Positions 8,510 to 17,966 of a stretch of 43,337 bases of DNA are shown one piece after another (position 1 is the first letter of the stretch; each line of letters starts with the position of its first letter). This DNA comes from JBCFBK01 sp038562555. Its GTDB lineage: Bacteria; Bacteroidota; Bacteroidia; Bacteroidales; Prolixibacteraceae. The translations under genes and the position numbers were made by a program. The stretch covers positions 1 through 43,337 of the forward strand of contig JBCFBK010000050.1 in assembly GCA_038562555.1 (NCBI GenBank), in the 5' to 3' direction. The notes under the pieces were generated by a model. The model was not told the origin of the DNA. It was given only the letters and a program-made list of their open reading frames with translations, and did no database searches.

Positions 8510-9640
8510 TTAGATATCTGCTGGATTCAAAATGGCTACGCCAACTTTTGAATCAGCACAGCCATAATATAAAAACCACTGCTTCTTGAAGTACACCAAA
8601 CCTTCTATAAACACAGTTCCGTCAACATATTGACCGTTTTTCTCAAAATCTGCTGAAGGGGTAAAAAACGGCTTATCCAGACGTGCGACGGCATTGTAAG
8701 GATTATTCTTATCAAATAGAATCTGTCCGGCACAATAGGCCCCTGCACCATAATGAGTGTCTCGGTTATCTCCTTTGCTGTTTTTCCCATTATACAGCAA
8801 TAATATTCCATCTTTTGTTAGAATTGCTGGTGGACCACATTCCGTAAGGGCACTGTCGAAAAAACCATCGCGCGGAGAGATTAGCTTTTTTAGTTCTCCA
8901 TTTTTGTCAAGCACCGGATCCCAGTTAATGAGATCGTGTGATGTAGCCGCGTAGATATGATGTTCACCCCAATACATCAGGTACCTATCTTCTATTTTAG
9001 TTATAACTAGTTTGCTATTTTTCAATTCAGTAACAATGGATCCGGATTTTGATGGAATATCTGCAAAGCGACCATCGTAGGCCTTTGCGAATGCAGGGCC
9101 ATGCTTTTCCCAGCTAACTAAATCCTTTGATGTGGCAATACTCAGTCGTGGCACTTTTCGGTTCCATGATGTATAAGCCATCACAAATGTTCCGTCCTCC
9201 GCCTGTGCAACACGCGGGTCTTCACAACCTCCCGGCCAATCGTAGATTTTCATATTATCTTCATTCGGAAATAAAACCGGCTCTGCTTTACGTATCATTG
9301 CTATTCCGTCTTTACTTTCAGCCAGGCCAATTCTTGATGTCCGTTTCCCGATCCCGGTTGCCGAGTTATCTTCCGCACGATAGAGTATGTATATTTTATC
9401 GTCTTTTACAACTGCTGCCGGATTAAATGTATCGCTTTCTTCCCACCGTATGTTTTCTTTTCGCATCGGGCAATAAAACTTACTTACCTCGTTTGGAGAC
9501 AATACAGGCTCTGCTTTCTGCGGTCGGGAAAAATCTGTTAATCCCCAATTTATTGTTTGCTCAGCTGTTTTACAACTAACGAAAAAACACAAAGCGAGTA
9601 TTGCAAGAATGCTAATTGATTGGGTTTTGTTAATTCTCAT
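8510..9640 (-). CDS. GH130 family lipoprotein (beta-mannoside hydrolase or phosphorylase)
   Basis: 376 residues with a lipobox ending in Cys23 (CFFVSC), so a membrane-anchored lipoprotein. The five-bladed beta-propeller of GH130 is recognisable: TFNPAAVV, IYILYRAEDNS, the catalytic-Asp motif GGCEDPRV (Asp about 141), YLMYWGEHHIYAATS, LTECGPPAI and WFLYYGCADSKVGVAI. GH130 enzymes act on beta-mannosides; cytoplasmic members are usually phosphorylases, while exported Bacteroides lipoproteins of this family have been shown to be beta-1,2-mannosidases. Export here favours hydrolysis (inference). It lies after the DUF3823-type gene beyond a strong hairpin and is probably co-transcribed with the GH2 gene. 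Confidence 0.85.
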   Translation of the reverse strand: MRINKTQSISILAILALCFFVSCKTAEQTINWGLTDFSRPQKAEPVLSPNEVSKFYCPMRKENIRWEESDTFNPAAVVKDDKIYILYRAEDNSATGIGKRTSRIGLAESKDGIAMIRKAEPVLFPNEDNMKIYDWPGGCEDPRVAQAEDGTFVMAYTSWNRKVPRLSIATSKDLVSWEKHGPAFAKAYDGRFADIPSKSGSIVTELKNSKLVITKIEDRYLMYWGEHHIYAATSHDLINWDPVLDKNGELKKLISPRDGFFDSALTECGPPAILTKDGILLLYNGKNSKGDNRDTHYGAGAYCAGQILFDKNNPYNAVARLDKPFFTPSADFEKNGQYVDGTVFIEGLVYFKKQWFLYYGCADSKVGVAILNPADI

Positions 9641-9678
9641 AAAGAAGCTAATAAAACTGGTTGTACTAAAAGGTTTGA

Positions 9679-9702
9679 TCCGGGAAAGAATTGTTTCCCG
9701 GA
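9679..9702 (-). promoter_or_regulatory. Intercistronic hairpin between transport and enzyme genes of the PUL
   Basis: A perfect 9-bp inverted repeat, TCCGGGAAA / TTTCCCGGA, with a 6-base loop. It lies directly downstream of the DUF3823-type gene and upstream of GH130. There is no clean U-tract after it in the direction of transcription, so it is more likely an RNA-stability or partial-attenuation element than a full terminator. Confidence 0.6.
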
Positions 9703-9717
9703 CCGCTCCGTATTTGA

Positions 9718-10425
9718 TTAAAATGTTATTTCTATTGTATGGCTGTAATTAATTATTCCATTTGTTTTAGCACCTATGCGGAAATAAACTTTGTTCCCGT
9801 TTCCGGCAATTTTATAAAGGTTCGATTTAAAAACAGAACTGTTCTCAAGATCGAATACCCAAGTTCCCGACGTAAATTTGCTTGTTACCTTTTCTGCATA
9901 GTTATTTCCGCTGTTGTCGATTCCAGGAGCAAAATTCCAGTATCCGTAGACTTCGCTTATAGTAAAATCCGGACTTGTTGCAGTAACATTGTATGTTATC
10001 GTAATTGATTTTCCGGAAGCAGAAGCTGTAGCTTTAATGCGTGAATAGGGTACCACCGTAAAATTGAGTTCGGTTCGTCCTTTAATTGTCACTGTATTCT
10101 CTGCTACCTGAACAAAGGGACCGTTGACAACTACTTTGTAATCGCCGTTAAATACTTGCGAATTTTCATAAGTCCCATTTTCTTTAGCATAGAAGTCGAT
10201 CGATTTGGTTGCACTTGAACTTTGTTCAAACATATTAATAATCACACCTGATGAACCTTGTACCGGAAGAGGAACCTGTTCATTGGTTGCTGCATCCAAT
10301 ATTGATCCGTGAATTCCACCGCTTGGTGCATCGTAATTATCGAGTTCATTGCAACCAGCAAGCGTTAATGCAAGACCGGCGACAGCTAATAGCGCTGATT
10401 TTTTTAAATTGTCTGGTATTTTCAT
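9718..10425 (-). CDS. DUF3823-type PUL lipoprotein
   Basis: 235 residues with a lipoprotein signal ending LTLAGC (Cys25). The start of the mature part, NELDNYDAPSGGIHGSILDA, is characteristic of the DUF3823 family: an Ig/carboxypeptidase-regulatory-like beta domain beginning with an IxGxxxD pattern, then a second beta domain. Such proteins follow SusD in many loci and occupy the place of SusE/SusF, surface glycan-binding lipoproteins; a glycan-binding role here is inference from position. Only 12 bases separate it from susD, so it is co-transcribed. No catalytic motif is visible. Confidence 0.75.
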   Translation of the reverse strand: MKIPDNLKKSALLAVAGLALTLAGCNELDNYDAPSGGIHGSILDAATNEQVPLPVQGSSGVIINMFEQSSSATKSIDFYAKENGTYENSQVFNGDYKVVVNGPFVQVAENTVTIKGRTELNFTVVPYSRIKATASASGKSITITYNVTATSPDFTISEVYGYWNFAPGIDNSGNNYAEKVTSKFTSGTWVFDLENSSVFKSNLYKIAGNGNKVYFRIGAKTNGIINYSHTIEITF

Positions 10426-10437
10426 TGGTACGGGTTT

Positions 10438-12288
10438 TTAATTTGTATAGCCTGGATTTTGAACCAAATTCGGGTTTGAATTCATATCATTTTCATTAAT
10501 TTTTGTGTAATAGTTTTTTTCGAGGAAGAATCTTGTTTGTTTTGGTGGATTCTTGCCAATTTCGAATATATACTTACCGTCACGGATGTCGTACCATGGA
10601 TATAATGCACTTCCCTTAAATCCATTTAAGCCACCTTGCGCGAAATCTTTATCTGCTAGTCTCCAGCGCTTTAAATCCCAATAGCGGTGACCTTCAAACG
10701 CCAGTTCTACGATCCGTTCGTGGCGTACATCGGCAATTGTACACGAACCTAAAAGTTTAATTCCGGCGCGGTTCCTTATCTGGTTCAAGGCATTTAATGC
10801 CTCGGCATCTTTTCCGCCGATCTCCATGCAGGCTTCGGCAAGATTCAGGTAAATTTCAGCTAAACGGAATACTGGCCAAGGAGTTTCCGATTTACCCATG
10901 TTTACATCAGTTAGTGTTTCATCAAAGAATTTCTTCTGGTAGAAACCGGTTTTCGAAGCGTCTCCGGCGTCGGCCCCACCGTCTTTACCAGTTGTACTGT
11001 ATGAAATGCCGCCAATGGTTACAGTATTACCACCACCTCCGGGCTGACTAGTTGCCGTGTATTTTTCTGTATCTGATGCAACAACTCCTCTAATCCATTC
11101 AATGTTATTACCTTTACAAGGAGACCCGGGCAAATAAACCGAAGCGAATAATCGCGGATCCTTATTCTCGAAAAGATCCAAAGGACTTGTGAAACGACGT
11201 TTTGAGCCATCCGGATTGGTAAGAGACAAAGTGCCCTCAGTTCCATCAATGTATTCGTATGATTCGACTAATTCCAGAGTGGGCGCAACACCGCAACCCC
11301 AACCGCCCTGGCGATAAGAAAAAGGGGCATTTCGTTTGTCCCAGTCGTGACCCTTACTTCCGGAAACATCAAATTGTTTCTGAAAGATATACTCGCCATT
11401 TTCACCATCAGTTGTTTTCGTAAAAATATCACCATAGTTTTTCGATTTGTCGGCGTCCTTGGCGTAGAGTGAATATGCATTTAATTCAAGTAAAGCTTTT
11501 GATGCAGTGTATGACGATTGGAAGAAGCGATTTGCCTCGGACATTGGAATTCCTACAATACCTTCGAGTTGTACATTTCCGTACTTGGCAATTGAACCGG
11601 CATAAAGTGCGGCTCTTGAGCATAGGGACAGGACAGTGCCTCTGTTTGCCCTGTATTTCGCAACAGCACCACGGCTTACCGGAATATCTTCGTAAATTTC
11701 ACTGCACTCATTTACAATGAAGTCATAAATTTCAATTTCTTTATTTCTTGCAACCATTAGATCCTCCAGTTGGTCGGAGCTATATTTTTGCGGCACAGTG
11801 ATCAGCGGAACTCCCCCGTAGCGTTTTACCAGCTCAAAATAATGCATAGCTCTCAGAAATCGACCTTCTGCCAATAAAAGATTTTTCGTGTCTTCCGGCA
11901 ACACTGTTGATTCACCCAATTGCTCCAACACATTATTGCAGTTCCTAATTTGTTTATACATATCGCTAAACCTCAATTCGAATAAATAATCATCATAGGT
12001 GTATGAAGCATTTCCATTATCAAACAGTGGATCTTTCTGAAATGAACCCTGAGCTTCATCTGACATCGTGGTTGGATTCATTAGTCTCCAAGCTTCGCGG
12101 TACCAATAGTTAAAATCATTTAACCGAAGTCCGTCGTACAAATTAACCATAACGCCGTCAATCAGAGCCGGATCTTCCCATACTTTGTCAGGCGTGATGA
12201 TATCAAAAGTCTCTTTTTCAAGAAAGTCAGTACAAGACCATAGAATCAGTGTCAACAGTGTTATATATATACTTTTAAAAGTTTTCAT
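10438..12288 (-). CDS. SusD/RagB-family outer-membrane glycan-binding lipoprotein
   Basis: 616 residues with lipoprotein signal (TLILWSC, Cys19) and the RagB/SusD layout: N-terminal SusD-like helices (LLAEGRFLRAMHYFELVKRYGGVPL is the diagnostic segment, about residues 130-155) and the C-terminal domain with WPVFRLAEIYLNLAEACMEIG, ALNALNQIRNRAG and RHERIVELAFEGHRYWDLKRW. It caps the SusC barrel at the cell surface and presents glycan for uptake. It follows susC by 19 bases. Length is normal to slightly long for the family. No frameshift or truncation seen. Confidence 0.95.
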   Translation of the reverse strand: MKTFKSIYITLLTLILWSCTDFLEKETFDIITPDKVWEDPALIDGVMVNLYDGLRLNDFNYWYREAWRLMNPTTMSDEAQGSFQKDPLFDNGNASYTYDDYLFELRFSDMYKQIRNCNNVLEQLGESTVLPEDTKNLLLAEGRFLRAMHYFELVKRYGGVPLITVPQKYSSDQLEDLMVARNKEIEIYDFIVNECSEIYEDIPVSRGAVAKYRANRGTVLSLCSRAALYAGSIAKYGNVQLEGIVGIPMSEANRFFQSSYTASKALLELNAYSLYAKDADKSKNYGDIFTKTTDGENGEYIFQKQFDVSGSKGHDWDKRNAPFSYRQGGWGCGVAPTLELVESYEYIDGTEGTLSLTNPDGSKRRFTSPLDLFENKDPRLFASVYLPGSPCKGNNIEWIRGVVASDTEKYTATSQPGGGGNTVTIGGISYSTTGKDGGADAGDASKTGFYQKKFFDETLTDVNMGKSETPWPVFRLAEIYLNLAEACMEIGGKDAEALNALNQIRNRAGIKLLGSCTIADVRHERIVELAFEGHRYWDLKRWRLADKDFAQGGLNGFKGSALYPWYDIRDGKYIFEIGKNPPKQTRFFLEKNYYTKINENDMNSNPNLVQNPGYTN

Positions 12289-12307
12289 TCTGACAGGTTT
12301 TATTTAG

Positions 12308-15300
12308 TTAAAATGATAAGTTTACCCCGAGATTGAACGTTTTCATTTGCGGATAATAACGTAGACTGGACTCATTGTTTTCCGGATCCATGTACTTCAT
12401 AATTCCCTTTTTGCTGGTAAATGTGAACGTATTCAAACTATTCACATATACCCTCAAGTTGTCAATTCCCACATAATCCAGCCAACTTGCTGGGAAAGTA
12501 TATCCGATTTCAAGTGTTTTCAAGCGCAAATAATCAGCATCATGCAATGTCCAAGTACTCTGTGCTCGATTTGCAGAGAAACCTGTTGGTCGGAGTGCCG
12601 GCATCGATCCGGGAATCCAATTGCTATTCGGATCTGAAGGATCAGCACGATGCCAACGATCCATCCACAGTGTTATCCCATTCCCTAACCCTTGTTGAAT
12701 AAACGGATCCAGAAAATCACCTCCTACAAAAATATCATGTCCGGCTGCTCCCTGGAAAAACAACGTCAAGTCAAATCCTTTGTATTCAATATTGAGGTTT
12801 AATCCATAATAAATCCGAGGTGTTGAACCGTACCCAATTGCTTGGTCATCTTTCCCGTCGATCAGCCCATCGTTGTTTACATCTTTATACTTAATGTCTC
12901 CCGGAAGCAACGATTTGTTTCCATTATTGTCCTGAATTGGTGAATTCAAAATCTCTTCGAATGACTGGAACTGGCCAAGGGCAATTTTTCCCCAGCTAAT
13001 TGATTTGAAACGATCATTCGTATTATTCCTCCAGTTGTCATACATATTCGAGGGTGCTGCTCGCTCGATGTACCCATATGATTCTCGGGTAGTTGAAAAG
13101 TTAGATTTCACGTCATAACTAAACTCACCAATTTTGCTACGGTGGGAAAGCACGATTTCAAAACCTCTGGTTTTATCTGAATTAAGGTTTTCCTGCGGCA
13201 AACTTTGCCCGAAGGTTGTAGGTAGAGTTAATTGACGGGTTGCCAAAAGCCCGTCCCGTCTCCGAACAAAATAATCGAACTCAACTGTAAACAACCCTCT
13301 CCACGCAGACGCCTCGAAACCAAGATTCGCAGTAGTTGATTCATACCATGTTAATGCGGTATTAGGCATCCCCTTGTCAACTGCTCCATTCACAACTCCC
13401 GCCGAACCAAGAATGTACGAGCCACTCGGATAAGTGTATCCGCTCAAATACTGGAAAGCACTAAAATCACCTTCGTCGCCAACTTTGCCGTATGAACCTC
13501 TGATTTTCAGGTTTTCAATATTCGGCAACGACCCTTTAAAGAAGGGCTCTTCTGAAACTCTCCATCCAAGTGATATGGCAGGAAAGAATCCCCAACGTTT
13601 ATCAGGATCAAACTTGTAAGATCCGTCATAGCGGAAACTAAGTTCTGCTAAATATTTGCTGGCATATGCATAATTTGCGCGACCAACCAGACCCGAATGA
13701 GCCGATTCTGATGCACTACCCCCATTGTTCTTATTGATGTTATCACCCGCATTGATCTGGTCTATTGCGCTTACTGTGAACTGGCGATATACTTCAATCC
13801 AATCGTTGCGATCGTTGTACATTTCCCACAATAAAAGTCCGCCGATGTTGTGAACTCCGAAAGTATTTTCATAGTTCAAAGAATACTGTTGTGTCGGCTT
13901 GAAGTAATTAGTTGAATTGGATGTTAATTCAGAAATGCTATGACTTGCCTGCACAACATACTGATCGTTTGCCGGATTGTAATTGTATTCATTGTAAGCT
14001 TTATACCACCGACGAGTAAAAGAATTACTATAGTCATATCCTAACAACGCCTTCGCTGATAAGCCTTGTACCCATGGTATCGCCCATTCAAAAACGACTG
14101 TTCCGTTAAATTCACGTCTGTCTCTTTTGTCGTATCCAACGTGATCAATGTCGGACAGGTGTACTGGATTTCCCTTGTCTCCGGGATTTTGCCAGTAAGT
14201 TTTGTTATCATTTGCATATATGCTGAAAACCGGTCGGGCCATCTGAATACTACGCGACAGAGGGTCCGCTTCATAAGGTTTGGCACGATTGTCGAGACGG
14301 CCGCTCAATTGCAATCCAACTGTCAGCCCATCAACAATTTGTGCACTAATATTAGATCGGATGTTATATTTCTTATAGGTATAATCCTTTGATTTGTATA
14401 TCCCGTCCTGATCTGTCAATCCAAACGAGAAATAATACTTTACCTTTTCGGTTCCACCTGATACGTTCAAGTGATGAGCTTGTTGTGGACTCAAATTTCG
14501 AACGGTTTCGTCCCACCAGTCTGTAGTTCCAATCCCCGCCTTAAAATCATTCAACTGTGCTTCTGAATAAGGAGCACTAACGCCAACATTTAGCTGTGAT
14601 TCGTTGTAGAGTGTCGCATACTCATAGCCGTTTAATAGCTCGGGATATCGTGTTTCTTTTTGAATCCCCCAATAGCCCGAATAGTTAATCTCAGGTTTGC
14701 TGATTGTTCCTTTCTTGGTAGTTATCAGAATAACGCCATTAGCACCCTTAAAGCCATAGACAGCCGCCGAAGCATCCTTTAGAATACTTACAGATTCGAT
14801 ATCGTTTGCATCAATCTGCTGGAAATTGCGTTCAATTCCGTCGACAATTACCAATGGATTTCCAAATCCACGGATATCGATTGTGGAAGCATCATCACCA
14901 GGAGCTCCGCTGCGTTGAACTGCCCGCAGTCCGGGTAGCTTTCCCGCAAGTGTATTCGTCACATTAGCGGTTTTTGTTGATATAATATCATCGGAATTGA
15001 TTGAGGCAACCGACCCGGTAACTGATCCTTTTTTCTGTGTTCCGTATCCAACTGCGACAACTTCCTCAATACCGATGGCGTCCTCTTCCATAATTACATC
15101 AATGGTTGTTTTCCCCAAAATGGCGATTTCTTGCGCCCTCATCCCCACAAAAGAAAAAAACAATGTTGCATCTTCAGGAACATTTGCTAACGAATAATTC
15201 CCATTACTATCTGTGATAATTCCTTGGGTTGTTCCTTTTACCACAACTGTCACGCCAGGAAGGGGAGCTCCTGAAGAATCTACGATGTGACCAGAGACGC

Positions 15301-15688
15301 TTTTTTGCTCTTGTACGAAAGCCTTGCCAAGTTGAGAAAGTATTATAATCCGATCTTTCCTTTCAAAGTCAATATTGGTATCAGCAAATAATGATTTTAA
15401 TACGTCATCAAGTTTCGTATTCTCAAAATTAACCGATACTTTCCGCTGCACATCTACAAATTTCTCGCTATAAAGGAAATTGCACTGACTTATATCCTCA
15501 ATCTTTGAAAGAACCTCTTTTAGAGTCGCATTCTCCATTTTAAGATCCAGTGTTTGTGAATATGATTTATTTGCCAATACTCCCAACGCAGAAACCAATA
15601 ATAGAAAAGTAGTTAGTTTCATAATCCGCAATAGTTTTTTTAACATAGGAACTCTCTGTTCCCACTTGAAACAGTAATTTTTTTTCAT
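12308..15688 (-). CDS. SusC/RagA-family TonB-dependent transporter with N-terminal STN signalling domain
   Basis: 1126 residues. After a signal region (KLTTFLLLVSALGVLANKSYSQ) comes a secretin/TonB short N-terminal (STN) domain at about 47-118, a carboxypeptidase-regulatory-like domain (about 128-200, GHIVDSSGAPLPGVTVVVKG), the TonB-box/plug segment (EEVVAVGYGTQKKGSVTGSV, DIRGFGNPLVIVDGIER, DASAAVYGFKGANGVILITT) and a 22-strand barrel ending in NLGVNLSF. STN-bearing transporters signal through a periplasmic FecR to a sigma factor, and exactly those genes lie upstream, so substrate binding probably induces its own locus. The glycan imported should be what the GH130 and GH2 enzymes cut. The ATG at 15688 precedes a lysine-rich leader; an internal Met at about codon 15 or 23 could also start translation. 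Confidence 0.95.
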   Translation of the reverse strand: MKKNYCFKWEQRVPMLKKLLRIMKLTTFLLLVSALGVLANKSYSQTLDLKMENATLKEVLSKIEDISQCNFLYSEKFVDVQRKVSVNFENTKLDDVLKSLFADTNIDFERKDRIIILSQLGKAFVQEQKSVSGHIVDSSGAPLPGVTVVVKGTTQGIITDSNGNYSLANVPEDATLFFSFVGMRAQEIAILGKTTIDVIMEEDAIGIEEVVAVGYGTQKKGSVTGSVASINSDDIISTKTANVTNTLAGKLPGLRAVQRSGAPGDDASTIDIRGFGNPLVIVDGIERNFQQIDANDIESVSILKDASAAVYGFKGANGVILITTKKGTISKPEINYSGYWGIQKETRYPELLNGYEYATLYNESQLNVGVSAPYSEAQLNDFKAGIGTTDWWDETVRNLSPQQAHHLNVSGGTEKVKYYFSFGLTDQDGIYKSKDYTYKKYNIRSNISAQIVDGLTVGLQLSGRLDNRAKPYEADPLSRSIQMARPVFSIYANDNKTYWQNPGDKGNPVHLSDIDHVGYDKRDRREFNGTVVFEWAIPWVQGLSAKALLGYDYSNSFTRRWYKAYNEYNYNPANDQYVVQASHSISELTSNSTNYFKPTQQYSLNYENTFGVHNIGGLLLWEMYNDRNDWIEVYRQFTVSAIDQINAGDNINKNNGGSASESAHSGLVGRANYAYASKYLAELSFRYDGSYKFDPDKRWGFFPAISLGWRVSEEPFFKGSLPNIENLKIRGSYGKVGDEGDFSAFQYLSGYTYPSGSYILGSAGVVNGAVDKGMPNTALTWYESTTANLGFEASAWRGLFTVEFDYFVRRRDGLLATRQLTLPTTFGQSLPQENLNSDKTRGFEIVLSHRSKIGEFSYDVKSNFSTTRESYGYIERAAPSNMYDNWRNNTNDRFKSISWGKIALGQFQSFEEILNSPIQDNNGNKSLLPGDIKYKDVNNDGLIDGKDDQAIGYGSTPRIYYGLNLNIEYKGFDLTLFFQGAAGHDIFVGGDFLDPFIQQGLGNGITLWMDRWHRADPSDPNSNWIPGSMPALRPTGFSANRAQSTWTLHDADYLRLKTLEIGYTFPASWLDYVGIDNLRVYVNSLNTFTFTSKKGIMKYMDPENNESSLRYYPQMKTFNLGVNLSF

Positions 15689-15749
15689 ACTTTTGTTTTG
15701 TTAAAATTAGATTAGCCCTGTTTATGCTGCAGGGATGATTTTACTTGGT

Positions 15750-15777
15750 ACAGGGAAGTGTTGCTGCATTTCCCTGT
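15750..15777 (-). promoter_or_regulatory. Hairpin in the fecR-susC intergenic gap
   Basis: An 8-bp perfect inverted repeat ACAGGGAA / TTCCCTGT around a 12-base loop, midway between the fecR stop and the susC start. No TAnnTTTG element is seen in this gap, so susC may be read through from fecR, with the stem-loop setting relative mRNA levels (inference). Confidence 0.5.
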
Positions 15778-15833
15778 CTTTTCAATAATTAGCCTTGACC
15801 ATAAGCATATTTGATTTAAATTAATTGTACTTT

Positions 15834-16901
15834 TTAGCGTTTTTTAAGAATTATTTTTTGTTTAGAGTAGCTTCCATCGGGTAATTTTTCACGAGACAAA
15901 AACACATACTGGACAGGAGTCGCCTTAGTCAAAAGATCAAGAATCTGAGAGAGCGATTCATTCACAAATCTCACAGTGTAGGTGTAATCCTTAATTTCAT
16001 CACTTGTTTCAATTTCCACATTAAACATTCGGCTGAGTCTTTCTGCGACTTCATCAATACCTGAATTATCAAAAATCAGCATTCCATCTTTCCAAGCAAT
16101 ATATTTCCCGATATCTCCTATTTTGCTTGACGTCTTCCCTAAATTGACTTGGTATTCAACATGCTGCCCTGGAGTTAGTGTTCCAATCGCTTTTGTTTCC
16201 CCATTATCAGCAAAAACTTCCAAAACTATTTTCCCTTCAACCAATGTAGTCGCAATAATACTATTTTCAGGATATGACAAGACATTAAATTTAGTACCCA
16301 AAGCTTTGATATTCATTTGCTTTGTCTTAACAACAAAGGGATGTTCGACGTCATGAGCAACATCAAAAAAGCCTTCTCCAGATAAAATTAGCTCCCTGTT
16401 ATTTCCGTTAAAATTGCGTGGATACCTTATTTTGCTGCCTGAATTTAGATGGACTTCTGTACCGTCCGATAGTTGAACTACGGTCCTCGACCCGGCGGGA
16501 GCGACTACTTCAAGTGAATCAACAACCAAATCAGCATGTTTTGCCGATTTAACTGAATTATAGGAAAGCGTGTAGATAAGAAATGAAAGTACCGGTATTA
16601 AGAGAATCGCTGCTGCTTTTGTCAACCAACTTACAAATTTCGAAGAAATGTGGAATTGGTTGGTCTTATCGCCAGCAGATTGGTTAATATTTATTTTATG
16701 ATGAATTTTATCAAGTAATGAATTGAAACAAATATCCTCACCTGAAGAATTATCTTTTCCCGTGAAGGTTTTCCAATCTTCAAGGGCGAGTCTTTTGCCT
16801 TCATACAGCAATGCTTCTTCATCAATCCATTGGACAATCTTCTCTAATTCATCAGTGGAATAGCGATTTTCTAAAAACTTTATCAATAAGTCTTTTGTCA
16901 T
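15834..16901 (-). CDS. FecR-family anti-sigma factor
   Basis: About 355 residues. The start at the ATG of MTKDLLIKFLENRYS is chosen because upstream codons (to 16931) do not look like the family. Order: cytoplasmic N-terminal sigma-binding region (about 1-90), one transmembrane segment (about 95-115, KAAAILLIPVLSFLIYTL), periplasmic FecR domain (about 130-225, APAGSRTVVQLSDGTEVHLN, FFDVAHDVEHPFVVKT) and a C-terminal STN-like/DUF4974 region (NVEIETSDEIKDYTYTVRF). It would hold the adjacent ECF sigma factor until SusC signals. It lies between sigma and susC on the same strand, the standard order. Confidence 0.9.
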   Translation of the reverse strand: MTKDLLIKFLENRYSTDELEKIVQWIDEEALLYEGKRLALEDWKTFTGKDNSSGEDICFNSLLDKIHHKININQSAGDKTNQFHISSKFVSWLTKAAAILLIPVLSFLIYTLSYNSVKSAKHADLVVDSLEVVAPAGSRTVVQLSDGTEVHLNSGSKIRYPRNFNGNNRELILSGEGFFDVAHDVEHPFVVKTKQMNIKALGTKFNVLSYPENSIIATTLVEGKIVLEVFADNGETKAIGTLTPGQHVEYQVNLGKTSSKIGDIGKYIAWKDGMLIFDNSGIDEVAERLSRMFNVEIETSDEIKDYTYTVRFVNESLSQILDLLTKATPVQYVFLSREKLPDGSYSKQKIILKKR

Positions 16902-17049
16902 TCCCTTTATATAAAAGCGTACGATAAACAATTACAGCTAACATTCCAGAGAATCAAAGAAACAAGCGCTTGTACTATTTTTCCGATCTCCTGTCGTGTT
17001 GTACGCTTAACTCCCCATATAGGACTAAGTAAAAACCGATTCTTTTCGT

Positions 17050-17634
17050 CTAAAGGAATAAAGAAACAAATAAAGCATTGATTGCCAAACCACTGTCAAT
17101 GTTTGATTTTAAGAAGTTAAGAACAGCAACCATATGATTTTTAACGGTATTGACAGAAATTCCCAATTTCTTTGCAATTTCTTCATGTGTGAACCCTTCT
17201 TCACGACTTAAAAGGAATATTTCCCGTTGTCGAGGGGTCAATTCTGCAAGTAATGACTTAATTTTATTATTTAGCTCTGTGAAATATATTTCATCTGTTA
17301 ATTCAGCCGCAACATTTTCGTTCCGAAGAGAGTGTAAATGCTCAAGATATTTCTTTTCATGGATTCTCTTTCGCAAAAGGCTGATCGCTGAGTTGTATGA
17401 AATAGTAAACAAGTATGACTCGAATGAAGAATGAGTATTAATTTTTTCCCGGTTCTCCCATAACTTAACAAATACATTCTGAACAATTTCTTCAGCATCC
17501 ATCTCAAGTTTCACATACCGAACGACGAAGTTAAATAATCTCTTGCAATATCTCTCGTATATGGCATCAAAGGCTACCATATTTCCCTCTCTTAGCAGAA
17601 GAATAAGTTCTTTATTTGTTTTTACATTTTGCAA
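17050..17634 (-). CDS. ECF-type RNA polymerase sigma factor of the PUL
   Basis: About 194 residues with sigma region 2 (FDAIYERYCKRLFNFVVRYV, MDAEEIVQNVFVKLWENRE) and region 4 (LTPRQREIFLLSREEGFTHE, IAKKLGISVNTVKNH). It belongs to the sigma-70 ECF group that Bacteroidota pair with FecR to control SusC-type loci. The frame is open to 17655, but the TTG there lies inside a TATATTTG promoter box (17653-17660), so I place the start at the next TTG (17634), which leaves a short leader; no in-frame ATG exists before the Met at about codon 26. It ends about 150 bases before fecR. Confidence 0.85.
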   Translation of the reverse strand: MQNVKTNKELILLLREGNMVAFDAIYERYCKRLFNFVVRYVKLEMDAEEIVQNVFVKLWENREKINTHSSFESYLFTISYNSAISLLRKRIHEKKYLEHLHSLRNENVAAELTDEIYFTELNNKIKSLLAELTPRQREIFLLSREEGFTHEEIAKKLGISVNTVKNHMVAVLNFLKSNIDSGLAINALFVSLFL

Positions 17635-17652
17635 GGCACCAAAGGTAATTCG

Positions 17653-17660
17653 CAAATATA
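17653..17660 (-). promoter_or_regulatory. Promoter -7 element for the ECF sigma gene
   Basis: Minus-strand TATATTTG matches the Bacteroidota TAnnTTTG consensus exactly, about 20 bases before the proposed TTG start. No TTTG is seen at the ideal upstream distance. Confidence 0.5.
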
Positions 17661-17966
17661 TTGTTTTTGGATAACAAATCGAATTTGTTTTAATTTCTGC
17701 AACAATTCATAGAATCATTTTTTTGATTAATCTGCTGCATAACGCCGCTCGAAAAATTATGAAGGAGATACAGGAAGAAGTCAAGATGTTTTTCATTTTC
17801 CACCGGGAATCGAACCAACGTCCGTATCCGACTGAACGTCAATATTTTACGAAGCACTAAAATTCAGGGGTCTCGATTTTGTCTCTTAATAACTGTATAT
17901 CAACAGATTATATAACACAATATAGCCAAAATTTATTGAAATTCCGGTTAGTTTTTGCGAAAAAAT
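17656..17966. other. Intergenic gap between sigma gene and DUF234 ATPase, with a tRNA-like scrap
   Basis: No gene seen. At 17801-17840 the minus strand reads GGTTCGATTCCCGGTGGA preceded by tRNA-like GTCGGATACGGAC, resembling a T-loop and acceptor end, but the stems do not pair well. This is either a decayed tRNA remnant or coincidence. The rest is AT-rich without repeats. Confidence 0.4.
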
